Assembly (NCBI GenBank): GCA_902778135.1
Contig: CACYWP010000005.1
Span: 62,001 to 126,000, forward strand
Length of the DNA stretch: 64,000 bases
Origin: an uncultured Coriobacteriaceae bacterium
GTDB taxonomy: Bacteria > Actinomycetota > Coriobacteriia > Coriobacteriales > Atopobiaceae
Direction: 5' to 3'
Positions 26,348-37,139 of this stretch are shown piece by piece. Positions within the stretch are counted from its first letter, which is position 1. Each line of letters starts with the position of its first letter. The position numbers and the translations under genes were made by a program. The notes beneath the pieces were generated by a model that was not told where the DNA came from, made no database searches, and worked only from the letters and a program-made list of their open reading frames with translations.

Positions 26348-28087
26348 CTAGCGGCTGAAGTTCTGGAAGAACTCCCAGAGGTAGGGGGCCTCGGGCTTCC
26401 AGTTCCAGTGCGCCTGGTCCTTGATGGCCACGAGCTTCATGATGGGCTGGCCATCGGCGCCGTTGAGCACGTTCTCCTGCGCGCTCTTCTCGCCGAGCAT
26501 GATGTCGTTGGTCTCGTCGAACTTGATGCCGTACCACTCGTTTGCCTTCATGTCCATGTCCTTGGGCACGTCAAGGCCGTTGACCGACATGTACGCCTGC
26601 AGCAGCGGGAAGATGGGCACGCGCGGGTCGACGTCCTGGATCCTCGTGCCCTGATCGTCCACGGGGAAGGAGTTCTCGCTAGAGCCGTCCACCGGAATCA
26701 TGCCAAAGAAGTCGTGGTCGCCGCAGAGGTAGGTGAAGGGCACCGTGGGGCCGTCCCAGTCCTTGGCGAGCTCGGCGATCTCCTCCTTGTCGATGCCCGG
26801 GCCGGAGACGCCGCCCACCGCGGCGAAGGTGTCCGCGTACTTGACACCGTAGAGCTCGGAGGCGGAAGAGCCAGCGGAGAGGCCGGTCACGTACACGCGG
26901 TGCGTGTCGATCTGCGGGTACTTGGCAAACATCGTGTCGAGCCAGGTGACGATGCGGTCGTTCTGCAGGCCGTCACAGCCGAAGAAGTTGGGCTGGGGCT
27001 CATCGGAGCCGGACTCGTAGACCACGTCCTGCCACTCGGGGGCCAGCACGATGAGGTCCTCGGTGCAGGCAAGCTCGAGCCAGCCGCTCGACTCGGCCTG
27101 CACGCGCGTGTCATTGAGGTTGCCGTGCAGGGTCACGATGCAGGGCACGCTGCCGGCCGCGGCGTCGGCCAGGCGCGTGGGGACGTACTCGAACCAGGTG
27201 TAGGCACCCTCCAGGCCCTCGACATCGGCGTTGTAGTTCTCCACGTAGTCGAACTGCGTGAAGTCGGGGATGGCGTACAGGGGATACGGATCGGTGAGGT
27301 CGGCGACGCTCGCCATGTAGAACTCGGTGACCTCGTTGTGCTGGCGGTAGTTCTTGGAGAAGACCTGGTCCCACGCGTTGGCTGCCGCGGTGGCGAGGTC
27401 GGCGTCGGAGGCCACGACCACGCGCTTCAGTGGGTCGTCGGCGTTCTCGTAGACTCCCTCGCCCACCTCGGCGGCGCCGTTGGCGGCGATGAGCGCGTCC
27501 ACGGCAGCCTGCGGGGCGTTGCAGAGGTACGCGGGCACGAAGGGCACGCCTGCCGCATCGGCCTCGGTGCCGCCGTAGGTGAAGACGCCCGCCACGAAGT
27601 ACAGCTTGGAGGCAAGGTCGCCCAGCACGAAGTCGGCACCCTCGTCCACGCCGATGACCTTGACGTTGTTGGCCGGGCCGGCCGCCGCAGCCAGCTCCAC
27701 GAACTTGTCGGCGTCTGCAGCGGTGTACGCCTTACCGTCGATGGGGTTCACCACGGTGACGGAGCCCACGTAGGTCTCGATGCTCTGCGCGAGTCCCAGC
27801 TGGCCCACCAGCTCGGCCGCTCCGTCGGCATCCTTGGCACCAGCAAACACGTAGTACGCCGGGGAGAGCACATTGGAGAAGTGATACTCCACGCCGTCGT
27901 CCAGAGCGTTGTAGGCGAAGTTGCCATCCACCTCGAGCAGCTTGTCGAAGGGCTCGGTCGCAGGCGCATCAGCCGCGGGAGCCGCAACGCCGCCTCCGTT
28001 GTTGCCACATGCTGCAAGTGTCGTCGCAGAGACAAAGCCCAGCCCTGCCAAGAAGTCTCTCCTTGTGATGTTGATGCGTCCCGCCAT
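26348..28087 (-). CDS. Tat-exported lipoprotein, alpha/beta-hydrolase (esterase/PHB-depolymerase-like)
   Basis: 579 residues from ATG 28087 (GGGAGAGG upstream). The N-terminus has a twin-arginine motif NITRRDFLAGLG and a lipobox LAACG, so it is probably exported folded and lipid-anchored. A domain of about 220 residues (45-270) is Ala/Asp-rich and unassigned. The C-terminal half is an alpha/beta hydrolase of the LpqC/feruloyl-esterase type. It has an oxyanion region VTLHGNLND, nucleophile Ser in GLSAGSSAS, and a late His in QAHWNWKPEAPYLWEFF. It might remove acyl or feruloyl groups from plant glycosides. The substrate is a guess from context. Confidence 0.82.
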   Translation of the reverse strand: MAGRINITRRDFLAGLGFVSATTLAACGNNGGGVAAPAADAPATEPFDKLLEVDGNFAYNALDDGVEYHFSNVLSPAYYVFAGAKDADGAAELVGQLGLAQSIETYVGSVTVVNPIDGKAYTAADADKFVELAAAAGPANNVKVIGVDEGADFVLGDLASKLYFVAGVFTYGGTEADAAGVPFVPAYLCNAPQAAVDALIAANGAAEVGEGVYENADDPLKRVVVASDADLATAAANAWDQVFSKNYRQHNEVTEFYMASVADLTDPYPLYAIPDFTQFDYVENYNADVEGLEGAYTWFEYVPTRLADAAAGSVPCIVTLHGNLNDTRVQAESSGWLELACTEDLIVLAPEWQDVVYESGSDEPQPNFFGCDGLQNDRIVTWLDTMFAKYPQIDTHRVYVTGLSAGSSASELYGVKYADTFAAVGGVSGPGIDKEEIAELAKDWDGPTVPFTYLCGDHDFFGMIPVDGSSENSFPVDDQGTRIQDVDPRVPIFPLLQAYMSVNGLDVPKDMDMKANEWYGIKFDETNDIMLGEKSAQENVLNGADGQPIMKLVAIKDQAHWNWKPEAPYLWEFFQNFSR

Positions 28088-28265
28088 GATCCTCTCCCTT
28101 GTCCCGTGTGTTTCCACGTCTCCATACCATCAAATGTAGATGGTATATAACAGCCATTCCATATCTATATCTGTTGCATTTGCTATCAATTTGTGCCAGA
28201 TTCTCTGGACTTCGTCTCGCTGTCTTCCAGCCTACCGCGAAAGACAAACGACTGATGTTGCAATA

Positions 28266-28303
28266 AAGGCCCGCCGTTGCAGAAACCTGCAACGGTGGGC
28301 CTT
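28266..28303 (-). terminator. Terminator hairpin containing an RpiR-type palindrome
   Basis: Arms AAGGCCCGCCGTTGCAG and CTGCAACGGTGGGCCTT with a 4-base loop, one wobble pair. It is downstream of the RpiR gene (28327-29124), and the minus strand continues TATTGC. Its apex contains GTTGCA-N6-TGCAAC (28276-28293), the same 18-base palindrome as at 29249. Confidence 0.75.
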
Positions 28304-28326
28304 AATGCTCTTTGAGGGATGTCTTC

Positions 28327-29124
28327 TTACCCCTGGAGCGGCCTCACGGCCAACAGCCGACGAATCACAATCTTGAAGAATGCCTTCATGGAGAAGGACC
28401 CGACACCAGAGAAGCCGTGTGCTGAGAGCCGGATGATGCGGTCAAATAGCAGGCAGCTCGGACCGTCATAGCAAAGCGTTACCAGGCAGAGCGTCACCCC
28501 GCGACTTCGCAGCCCTTCGAGCATCTCACGGTTATCCTCGATATAGCGCCCGTAATTGGTGAGGACAACGGCAAATGCACCGTCAGGCAGCTCCTCCGCG
28601 ATTTGATGCCGCTTTGCCTCGGTTTCGCCGACATGTACGAGATGTCCCGCAGCGAGGAAGGCAACCTGCGTATCGCGTGCAATCATCAAGGGCTGGTCAG
28701 TGCCAAAGAATGCTGCTTCGTGCGTCATCACCTGGCTGATGAGCCAATCGACCGCCTCGTCGTCTACAGTCTCCTTAAGGTCTTGCAGCGCGGCGCACAG
28801 GCCGTCAATGTAGAGTCCGATGAAGTCACCGACATCTGTTTTGAGCGCCGCCAGCTCATCGGGAGTGATGCGCAGCGTGACAGAGGGATCCTGGTTGACG
28901 AGCCTGCGCGATACAGCCAAGAACTCGTCATAGCTATCGAAGCCAAAGCGCCTTACCACGCGCGACACCGTCGACTTCGAGACATAGGTCGCGCGCGCCA
29001 CCTCAGAAAGCGAAAGGCTATCGAGCTCACGCAGATGCGCAAGCAGGTACGAGACCACTTCATAGCGGGTGTCATGTTCGATCTCGGTATCGTGGTAGGC
29101 AATCATGTCATTAAGTGACTTCAT
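28327..29124 (-). CDS. RpiR/MurR-family transcriptional regulator
   Basis: 265 residues from ATG 29124 (GAGG eight bases upstream; a GTG at 29160 would add 12 residues). HTH_6 at about 25-75 (SLSEVARATYVSKSTVSRVV, RRFGFDSYDEF) and a SIS-like C-terminal domain, though with fewer of the usual Gly/Ser loop residues than the other two RpiR proteins here. It is divergent from the GH1 gene at 29358, with a GTTGCA-N6-TGCAAC palindrome in between. Control of that GH1 gene and possibly of the exported esterase is likely. Confidence 0.88.
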   Translation of the reverse strand: MKSLNDMIAYHDTEIEHDTRYEVVSYLLAHLRELDSLSLSEVARATYVSKSTVSRVVRRFGFDSYDEFLAVSRRLVNQDPSVTLRITPDELAALKTDVGDFIGLYIDGLCAALQDLKETVDDEAVDWLISQVMTHEAAFFGTDQPLMIARDTQVAFLAAGHLVHVGETEAKRHQIAEELPDGAFAVVLTNYGRYIEDNREMLEGLRSRGVTLCLVTLCYDGPSCLLFDRIIRLSAHGFSGVGSFSMKAFFKIVIRRLLAVRPLQG

Positions 29125-29248
29125 AACGATGTCCTCGATTGCAGTCGCCCAGTCTGACACCGCATTCTAGCAGCGCCACATATGAATGCTCCAACTGCGA
29201 TAGCCTTAAGGCCCCTACGGCTCGGTAGACCTGGCACCAAACAACGGC

Positions 29249-29266
29249 GTTGCAGGTTCATGCAAC
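29249..29266. promoter_or_regulatory. GTTGCA-N6-TGCAAC palindrome in the GH1/rpiR divergent promoter
   Basis: An 18-base palindromic site 109 bases upstream of the GH1 start. The same spacing and half-sites occur at 28276-28293. It is probably the operator of the adjacent RpiR protein. Confidence 0.6.
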
Positions 29267-29357
29267 AGGAGCAATTAGTGGCAACGTGGCAACGCCCGAG
29301 TGCGTCGTACCGTAATAAGAAGTCAGCTTCAATCAGCTCGAAGGAGGGAATCCCAAG

Positions 29358-30719
29358 ATGTCAGCATTTCCCAAAGGCTTCCTGTGGGGCGCCGCGACGA
29401 GCGCCTTCCAGTATGAAGGCGCACAGTGCGAGGGCGGCAAGGGCTGGAACACCGCAGACGAGCGCTGCCGTCTGCGCGCGGCCAACCAGGCCGACGCAAG
29501 CGTTGCAGCCGATGGCTATCACCACCTTGAGGAGGACGTGGCCCTCATGCGCGAGCTGGGGCTCACGTCGTATCGCTTCTCCATCTGCTGGAGCCGCGTC
29601 ATCCCCGATGGCGATGGTCCCGTAAACGAAGAGGGCGTGGCCTACTACCGGCGTTTGCTCGAACTGCTGGACGAGGCGGACATCGAGCCCGTCGTCACGC
29701 TCCTGCACTTTGACATCCCCTGGACGCTGGTAGAACGCTACGAGGGCTTTGTCGACCGTCGCGCTATCGATGCCTTCGAGCGCTACTGTCGCGTGTGCTT
29801 CGAACGCTTTGGCGACCTCGTACGTTGGTGGATCACCATCAACGAGCAGAGCGTGATGTGCTTTGCCACATCGATGCTGGGTCTCTCTGACGTTGACCCA
29901 TATCTGGCGCACAAGTCTGTCCAAGCCAACTACCACCTATACCTGGCCAATGCTCGTGCCGTTATCGCATGCCACGAGATGTGCCCAGGTGCCAAGATTG
30001 GTCCGGACGTGTCGTATCCCACGCTCTATCCCATGACCTGTGCGCCAGAGGATGTGCGAGCTGCCTACGATATCGAGGAAGAGGTCGCCTACGCTCCCAT
30101 AGAGACCTACGTCTACGGCACCTTCCCGCAGTGGCTGGTCAACAAGTGGGAGGCGGCAGGCACCTCGCCCGTGCGAGAGTCTGGGGACAACGAGATTCTC
30201 AAAGCTGGAACCTGCGACTTTTTAGGAGTGAACTGGTATCAGACCAACGTGGTAAGCGTTGCGGGGTCAGGGAGCGTTCTCAACATGGGCACGGCGATGG
30301 GTGCCCGCAACCCCTACCTCGAGTACACCGAGTGGGGCTGGAGCTATGACCCCAGTGGTCTGCACATCGCCCTGCACGAATGCTGGGCGCGGTTCCGCAA
30401 GCCCATCATGATCTGCGAGAATGGCTGGAGCGAGCGCGAAGAGCTCGGCGCGGACGGTCACGTGCATGACCCGAAGCGAGTGAAATACCTGCATGACCAC
30501 GTACACGAGATGGCACTCGCCCTCGAGGACGGGATTGACCTCGTCGGCTACCAGCACTGGAGCTTCGTGGACCTGCTCTCCAGCTCGGACGGTTTCAACA
30601 AGCGCTATGGCCTGGTGTTCGTGGACCGCACCGACTTCGACGAGAAGGAGTGCCGCCGCATACCCAAGGACAGCTTCTATGCGTACCAACAGATAATCGC
30701 CGAAGCACAGAAAGCGTAG
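29358..30719 (+). CDS. GH1 6-phospho-beta-glucosidase / beta-glucosidase
   Basis: 453 residues from ATG 29358 (GAAGGAGG upstream). GH1 signature FLWGAATSAFQYEGA, acid/base Glu in TINEQSV, nucleophile in ICENGWS. C-terminus SSSDGFNKRYGLVFVD keeps Ser...Lys-Arg-Tyr, so a phosphorylated substrate is likely. It stands alone with its own RpiR regulator and a strong terminator downstream. Sequence is only distantly related to the other GH1 proteins in the window. Confidence 0.9.
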   Translation: MSAFPKGFLWGAATSAFQYEGAQCEGGKGWNTADERCRLRAANQADASVAADGYHHLEEDVALMRELGLTSYRFSICWSRVIPDGDGPVNEEGVAYYRRLLELLDEADIEPVVTLLHFDIPWTLVERYEGFVDRRAIDAFERYCRVCFERFGDLVRWWITINEQSVMCFATSMLGLSDVDPYLAHKSVQANYHLYLANARAVIACHEMCPGAKIGPDVSYPTLYPMTCAPEDVRAAYDIEEEVAYAPIETYVYGTFPQWLVNKWEAAGTSPVRESGDNEILKAGTCDFLGVNWYQTNVVSVAGSGSVLNMGTAMGARNPYLEYTEWGWSYDPSGLHIALHECWARFRKPIMICENGWSEREELGADGHVHDPKRVKYLHDHVHEMALALEDGIDLVGYQHWSFVDLLSSSDGFNKRYGLVFVDRTDFDEKECRRIPKDSFYAYQQIIAEAQKA

Positions 30720-30727
30720 GTAAAGGA

Positions 30728-30764
30728 AGTCGGCGGCTCGAGACACGTGCTCGAGCCGCCGACT
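30728..30764 (+). terminator. Terminator hairpin between GH1 and aldo/keto reductase
   Basis: Perfect 15-base arms AGTCGGCGGCTCGAG and CTCGAGCCGCCGACT with a 7-base loop. It lies just after the GH1 stop and is followed by CCTAAAAG. It also serves the convergent reductase gene. Confidence 0.8.
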
Positions 30765-30797
30765 CCTAAAAGACGTTCTGTTTTGGCTGCCACCGAA

Positions 30798-31805
30798 CTA
30801 GCGGTTGCTCTTGCTGTTGAGGAAACTATAACCCGCATGCTCCACGAAGCCGCGATGTCCGAACACCTCGTGCGAGCAGAGGGCTGCGTCCAGCTCGGCC
30901 AGCTCTTCCGTGCTCAGTTCCACGTCAGCCGCGCCAAGGTTCTCCAAGATGCGACCCTGGTTCTTGGAGCCGGGAATGGGCACCACGTTTGGCCACTTGG
31001 CGAGCATCCACGCGAGGCACATCTGGGCAGGCGTCGCGCCTTTGGCCTCGGCCCACTTGGTCAGCTCGTCCACGATGGGCTGGTTGCCGGCAATGTTCTC
31101 GCGCGAGAGCTGCGGCACGAGATTGCGCACATCATCGACCTTCTCGAACTCGGTTGTGGGCTTAATCTTGCCAGATAGCAGGCCGCTTGCAACCGGCGAG
31201 AAGGGCACCAGGCCAATGCTCTGCTCCACGAGGTAAGGCAGCAGCTCGTCCTCGACGTCGCGCTCCAGCACGTTGTAGAGGTTCTGCACGGCGGTAAGAG
31301 GCGTCACGGAGTGCGCGCGCTCGACCAGCGCAAGCTCCACCTGCGAGAGACCCCAGCCACCGATAAGCCCCTCGGCGATGAGCCGGCCCATGACGGCAGC
31401 CATGTCCTCAATAGCCACGCGCTCGTCGTAGCGGTGCAGGTAGTAAAGCTCCACGTGGTCGGTGCCCAGACGCTTAAGCGAGCTATCCAGGTGCGCACGC
31501 ACAGCTGCGTAGAGGTCAGAAGCTACGACGTCCTCGTCAGTCAGATGGAACTTGGTGGCGATGGCAACCCTGCCGCGCACCGGCGCGAGCGCTTTGCCCA
31601 CGAGCTCCTCGTTGTGACCGAGCCAGTACAGCTGCTGGCCGTAGGCCTCGGCCGTGTCGAAAAACGTGCAACCCGCATCGACCGCCGCGCGAATGGCTGC
31701 GATGGAGTAGTCCTCCTCGGGAATCTGCCCGTAACCGTGGCTGAACGCCATGCAGCCCATACCTACCGCAGAGACCTCGAGCTTGCCAATCATGCGTGTC
31801 TTCAT
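30798..31805 (-). CDS. Aldo/keto reductase
   Basis: 335 residues. The catalytic tetrad regions are visible: Asp and Tyr in FFDTAEAYG, Lys in ATKFHL, His in YYLHRYD. The C-terminal NADPH-binding IPGSKNQGRILENLG follows. The length and VGMGCMAFSHGYG start put it in the YajO/AKR11-13-like soluble reductases. Substrate unknown. Divergent from a LysR gene that probably regulates it. Confidence 0.9.
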   Translation of the reverse strand: MKTRMIGKLEVSAVGMGCMAFSHGYGQIPEEDYSIAAIRAAVDAGCTFFDTAEAYGQQLYWLGHNEELVGKALAPVRGRVAIATKFHLTDEDVVASDLYAAVRAHLDSSLKRLGTDHVELYYLHRYDERVAIEDMAAVMGRLIAEGLIGGWGLSQVELALVERAHSVTPLTAVQNLYNVLERDVEDELLPYLVEQSIGLVPFSPVASGLLSGKIKPTTEFEKVDDVRNLVPQLSRENIAGNQPIVDELTKWAEAKGATPAQMCLAWMLAKWPNVVPIPGSKNQGRILENLGAADVELSTEELAELDAALCSHEVFGHRGFVEHAGYSFLNSKSNR

Positions 31806-31924
31806 TGCTCCGACCCTTCTCTCGTCTTATGCCCTCGTTCATAGTTTCGCTTGGTATTCATGGCTTGTAAAATGCTATTTTTGATTGCTACTTATGCTCG
31901 TTATGCATATGGGAGGCAAGTGCG

Positions 31925-32785
31925 ATGGACACGGAAAAGCTGCGTCAATTGGAAGCGGTCGCACGTCTGGGAACGGTAATCGCCGCCGCCGAAGAGCTGC
32001 ATGTCTCGCAACCAGCACTCAGCCGCTCGCTCGCACGACTCGAACGGGATCTGGGGACAGAGCTGCTGGAGCGAAGTGGCCGACACGTGCAAATCAGCCG
32101 CGCAGGAAAGGTCGTGCTCGAGTATGCTCGCCCCATCCTGCACGAGGAGCGCCTCATGCGTCAGGCGCTTGCGGAGCTGTCCGGCGAGAGGTCGGGTATC
32201 TCCATAGGCTCTATCGCACCGGTGCCGCTGCGCATCCTCGTGTCGGCCCTCTTGGCAGAGCGGTCCGACCTACGTCTCACCACTACCAGCCTTGAGGCGG
32301 CCGAGGTTTCGACCGCGCTTCTCGATAGCAGGATTGACCTCGCTATAGGACTCGAGAACGATCGGCTGCCTGCCTTTGAGAGCAAGTTCCTGATGACGGA
32401 GCGCCTGGCGGTCTCGCTCCCGCATGGTCACCATCTGGCGCACCTCCCAGAGGCCTCCTTCTCAGACCTCGACGGCGAGACGTTCCTGCTGCAGGCGCAC
32501 GTTGGGTACTGGCGCGCCATGGTCGAGCGTGCGATGCCCCGAAGCAGGTTCCTTGTGCAGGAGAACCGCGACGTCTATCTCGAGCTCGCCCGGACCTCAC
32601 AGGCAGCCATCTTTGTGTCGGACGCGGGAATGTCGAACGCCGACACCTCTGGCCGGACGGTCGTCCCCATTTCCGATGCGGAGGCTCACCCCGCTTTCTG
32701 GCTGCTCATGAGGGCCGACGCGCGAGACGAGGTACGAGTGCTGTTTGAGCTCATCCCACAACAACATATTGTCAATCCTATGTGA
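31925..32785 (+). CDS. LysR-family transcriptional regulator
   Basis: 286 residues. HTH LEAVARLGTVIAAAEELHVS then QPALSRSLARLERDLGTELL, followed by a two-lobe effector domain that resembles CynR/GltC-type members. It is divergent from the aldo/keto reductase with a 119-base shared promoter region, the typical arrangement of a LysR activator and its target. GGGAGG precedes the ATG. Confidence 0.9.
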   Translation: MDTEKLRQLEAVARLGTVIAAAEELHVSQPALSRSLARLERDLGTELLERSGRHVQISRAGKVVLEYARPILHEERLMRQALAELSGERSGISIGSIAPVPLRILVSALLAERSDLRLTTTSLEAAEVSTALLDSRIDLAIGLENDRLPAFESKFLMTERLAVSLPHGHHLAHLPEASFSDLDGETFLLQAHVGYWRAMVERAMPRSRFLVQENRDVYLELARTSQAAIFVSDAGMSNADTSGRTVVPISDAEAHPAFWLLMRADARDEVRVLFELIPQQHIVNPM

Positions 32786-32905
32786 GACGGTGGCTCCAAG
32801 CTCGCGCGTCCAAGTAGTCTCCCAGAAATACGCGCAGCAGGACATCGGCGACTGCCGATGCCCCACAACACGACCCTATCAAGAATGGGCCGTGAGGCAA
32901 CGTAC

Positions 32906-32950
32906 GCCAAAGTGGCAAAAAAACGAAGTCCGAATTCTTGCCACTTTGGC
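32906..32950. repeat. Inverted repeat in a gene-free stretch
   Basis: Arms GCCAAAGTGGCAA and TTGCCACTTTGGC around a 19-base loop, between the LysR gene and the convergent GH1 gene. The right arm and the following GCATCTTGCT recur at 47121-47143. Could terminate both genes, or be a mobile inverted repeat. Confidence 0.65.
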
Positions 32951-33001
32951 GCATCTTGCTAGACGAGTGTGCGCTTCATCGACGTATTACTGTCGATCTT
33001 C

Positions 33002-34530
<1,529 letters not shown>

Positions 34531-34553
34531 ACCCCAGGGAAGGAAGGGTGAGT

Positions 34554-35876
34554 TTACGCTGCATCCGCCTCAGCAGCTTCAGCCTTCTTGAGCTCGTCCT
34601 CGACGTAGGCGTTCCAGAAGGGCCAGAAGATGACCAAGCCCATGGCGCACATCAGGAAGGGCCAGACGAGGCCGCCGATGGAGCCGCCGCCGCCAGCGAA
34701 GCCCAGCAGCGGAGCGGGCGTAGCCCACGGCAGGCTCACGCACAGCTTGCCGACGATGCCCGCAGCCGTCGCAGCATAGGTAAGGATGGCGGAGAGAGTG
34801 TGCGAGACGACGAACGGAATGATGAGGTAGGGATTGAGCATGATGGGCAGGCCGAAGATGATGGGTTCGACGATGGAGAAGATCGCGGGCGGGAAGGCGA
34901 CTGCCGCAAGGGCCTTGAACTGCGGGAGCTTCTTGGAGTCCTTCATCATGAGGATGAGTAGCGGCCAAGCGGAGCAGGTCCACATGCTCAGACGGCTGAG
35001 GCCCTGGGTCCACACGTGGGGAGCCGCGGAAATGGCGCCACCGCTGACGAGAAACTCGACGTTCTGGAGGTCCCAAGCGGGAAGGAAGGTGCCCGTGACG
35101 GCGCCGACGATGTTGTCGCCATGCAGGCCGACGGCCCACAGGATGGCGGTAAGTGCCTGCGACAGGGTGAACATGCCAATGTTGTCAGCACCGCTCAGGA
35201 TGGGCATGAGGATGGTGGTAACCCAGGTGGCAACGTCAAAGTCGAGGATGGTGCGGATGATCCAGCACAGGAAGCCGATGATGGCATAGGGAATCACCGC
35301 GGAGAACGAACCACCAATTGCAGGAGGCACGGAATCGGGCAGTGTGATCTTGATGTTCTTCTCATAGCAGAAGTGGATGATGTTGATGGCAATCGCAGCG
35401 GCGAGCATAGCCGTGATAATACCGCCGGAGCCCCAATTGTTGATCGTAAGGGCTCCGATGCCTTCCTCGGTTGCCGCAATGGCGTTGAAGTTGAGCATGA
35501 TGAAGGCAAAGAACGTGCCGATTGCACCAGTCGTGCTCGAGATACCCTTAACCTGGGCGTACTCGGAGCCGAGCGAGATGGCCAAGTACGGAGCAAGGAT
35601 GCCCAGGGAGAGCTGCTGGATGAGCAGGATCTTGCCGGCATAGGGAGCTAGGAACGGCAGCAGCGCGTGCTCGGTAAGCTGCCCGTCGGCGGCGAGCAGG
35701 AACATGACCAGCGCGAGCGAGCCGATCATAGTGATGCCGATGGTTCCCACCATGCCGTTGGTGATGGCCTTGACGAAATCGAACTGTCCAAACTTGGTGA
35801 GCGGTCCCGCAATCTTGTAGACAAACGGCATCATCGCGTCTACGAACGACTTTTTCTCGGTGGCTTCTTGTGCCAT
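34554..35876 (-). CDS. PTS EIIC component, lactose/cellobiose class
   Basis: 440 residues with about ten membrane segments. N-terminus KIAGPLTKFGQFDFVKAITNG and the substrate-site segments VGLHGDNIVGAV and VEPIIFGLPIMLNPYLIIPF identify a Lac-family permease. The partner EIIB and EIIA are not adjacent. The EIIB at 24863 may serve it. Ends in the low-complexity EAAEADAA. Divergent from the RpiR gene at 36085 and upstream of a 6-phospho-beta-glucosidase gene. Confidence 0.93.
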   Translation of the reverse strand: MAQEATEKKSFVDAMMPFVYKIAGPLTKFGQFDFVKAITNGMVGTIGITMIGSLALVMFLLAADGQLTEHALLPFLAPYAGKILLIQQLSLGILAPYLAISLGSEYAQVKGISSTTGAIGTFFAFIMLNFNAIAATEEGIGALTINNWGSGGIITAMLAAAIAINIIHFCYEKNIKITLPDSVPPAIGGSFSAVIPYAIIGFLCWIIRTILDFDVATWVTTILMPILSGADNIGMFTLSQALTAILWAVGLHGDNIVGAVTGTFLPAWDLQNVEFLVSGGAISAAPHVWTQGLSRLSMWTCSAWPLLILMMKDSKKLPQFKALAAVAFPPAIFSIVEPIIFGLPIMLNPYLIIPFVVSHTLSAILTYAATAAGIVGKLCVSLPWATPAPLLGFAGGGGSIGGLVWPFLMCAMGLVIFWPFWNAYVEDELKKAEAAEADAA

Positions 35877-36038
35877 GTCGAACCCCTTTCCTTCACTGCT
35901 TCATTGCTGTGTACCGTGACGTCTTGTGCGTCCTTAATCGGTTAATTGCAGGATACGAGCCTGCATGTCGCGAAAGATACGGCATCAACAAAGCTGGTTT
36001 GACTTTTTGAAAGACGTGGTACGCTTTCGGAAGAATTG

Positions 36039-36063
36039 AACTGGTTTTTCAAGAAAGCCAGTT
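36039..36063. promoter_or_regulatory. AACTGG-N13-CCAGTT inverted repeat upstream of rpiR-like gene
   Basis: Inverted repeat spanning 25 bases, 22 bases before the start at 36085. CTTTTTGAAAG and CTTTCGGAAG lie just upstream. Likely operator region for the divergent EIIC and RpiR genes. Which of the palindromes is bound cannot be told. Confidence 0.45.
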
Positions 36064-36084
36064 GATGACCTGGAGAGGAATCTC

Positions 36085-36951
36085 ATGACGCTCATCGAGG
36101 CACTGCAGAGGAAGCATAGGTTCACCACCACAGAGGAGATGCTCGCCGACTTTGTACTCGCGCATCCCAACGAGGTCGTGGCGATGAGTGCCAGCCAGCT
36201 GGCAAAGGCGGCACACACTTCAAACTCGGCTATCGTGCGCTTCTGCAGCAAGCTGGGGATTGACGGGTATCGTAGTTTCAACGTGACGCTCGCGCGCGAG
36301 CTCGAGCGTCGCTCCGTACAGCGCATCGACATCAACCCCGACGAGCCGTTCTTGGAGGGAGCCTCCACACAGGAGGTCATCGACTCAGTGGCAGCACTCA
36401 CCAAGCAGGCGGTCGATGCGGCACATGACACAGTCCGCCAGCAAGACGTTCGCACGGCCGCCCGCTTCGTACGCCTGGCGCGGCGGGTGGTCATCTACGC
36501 AAACGGCGACACACGCATCTCAGCCATCGGCTTCTCGAACCTCATGCTCAAGCTTGGTATCGTCTGCTCACTGGGGGACCAGTACGGCGAGGCCACCAAC
36601 ATGGCCTACACGCTCGGTCCAAATGATGTTGCGCTCTTCGTGTCATACTCGGGAGGGCTCATCGATGCATCGGCTTACTCACTCGAGCGAGAGTTGGACA
36701 TCGTGCGCAAGAGCGGCTGTAAGACGATTTTCATCACCTCGGATGAGACGATAGAAGAGCATGCGGGCAAGGCGGACTGTCTTATCGTGCTTCCCCAAAG
36801 CGAGACACGCAAGGGTCGTATCGCTAACTACTACAGCCAGACGACCATACGCTACGTGCTCAACTGCATCTATGGCGAGGTATTTGCCCACAATTGGGAA
36901 AGCGGCATCGCGGCGCGCGACCGCTACTCGAGCACGGACGCCTGGGCGTAA
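36085..36951 (+). CDS. RpiR/MurR-family transcriptional regulator
   Basis: 288 residues from ATG 36085 (GAGAGGAATC upstream). HTH_6 (VVAMSASQLAKAAHTSNSAI, VRFCSKLGIDGYRSF) and SIS domain from about 125 (VVIYANGDTRISAIGFSNLM; LFVSYSGGLID), with the phosphosugar-binding Ser residues present. Divergent from the EIIC-GH1 pair, which it probably represses in the absence of phosphosugar. Confidence 0.92.
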   Translation: MTLIEALQRKHRFTTTEEMLADFVLAHPNEVVAMSASQLAKAAHTSNSAIVRFCSKLGIDGYRSFNVTLARELERRSVQRIDINPDEPFLEGASTQEVIDSVAALTKQAVDAAHDTVRQQDVRTAARFVRLARRVVIYANGDTRISAIGFSNLMLKLGIVCSLGDQYGEATNMAYTLGPNDVALFVSYSGGLIDASAYSLERELDIVRKSGCKTIFITSDETIEEHAGKADCLIVLPQSETRKGRIANYYSQTTIRYVLNCIYGEVFAHNWESGIAARDRYSSTDAWA

Positions 36952-37067
36952 GTAACAGTTGCACGTACACAATGGCTAGGATTAGAACGGCTTTGCATGT
37001 ACCTGCGAAAGGAACTACCGATAATACGTGCTGAAATAGGCAATAGCAGTTCTCCTTGCATAGCAAT

Positions 37068-37100
37068 CGAGGGCCCCGGGGTGCATCCCAAAGGCCCTCG
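37068..37100. terminator. Possible bidirectional terminator
   Basis: CGAGGGCC and GGCCCTCG arms with a 17-base loop in the gap between the convergent RpiR and GH35-like genes. Confidence 0.5.
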
Positions 37101-37139
37101 CCGGTTCTTCGTGTCATGGCGCAGTTCATACCCTGTGGC

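Noticed and set aside
26252..28150. 632-codon open frame antisense to the exported esterase gene
   Set aside because: The other strand has a Tat signal, lipobox and catalytic motifs. This frame has none.
36999..37010. GTACCTGCGAAAG as a third copy of the AraC element
   Set aside because: Only TACCTGCGA matches and it is downstream of genes, not in a promoter.
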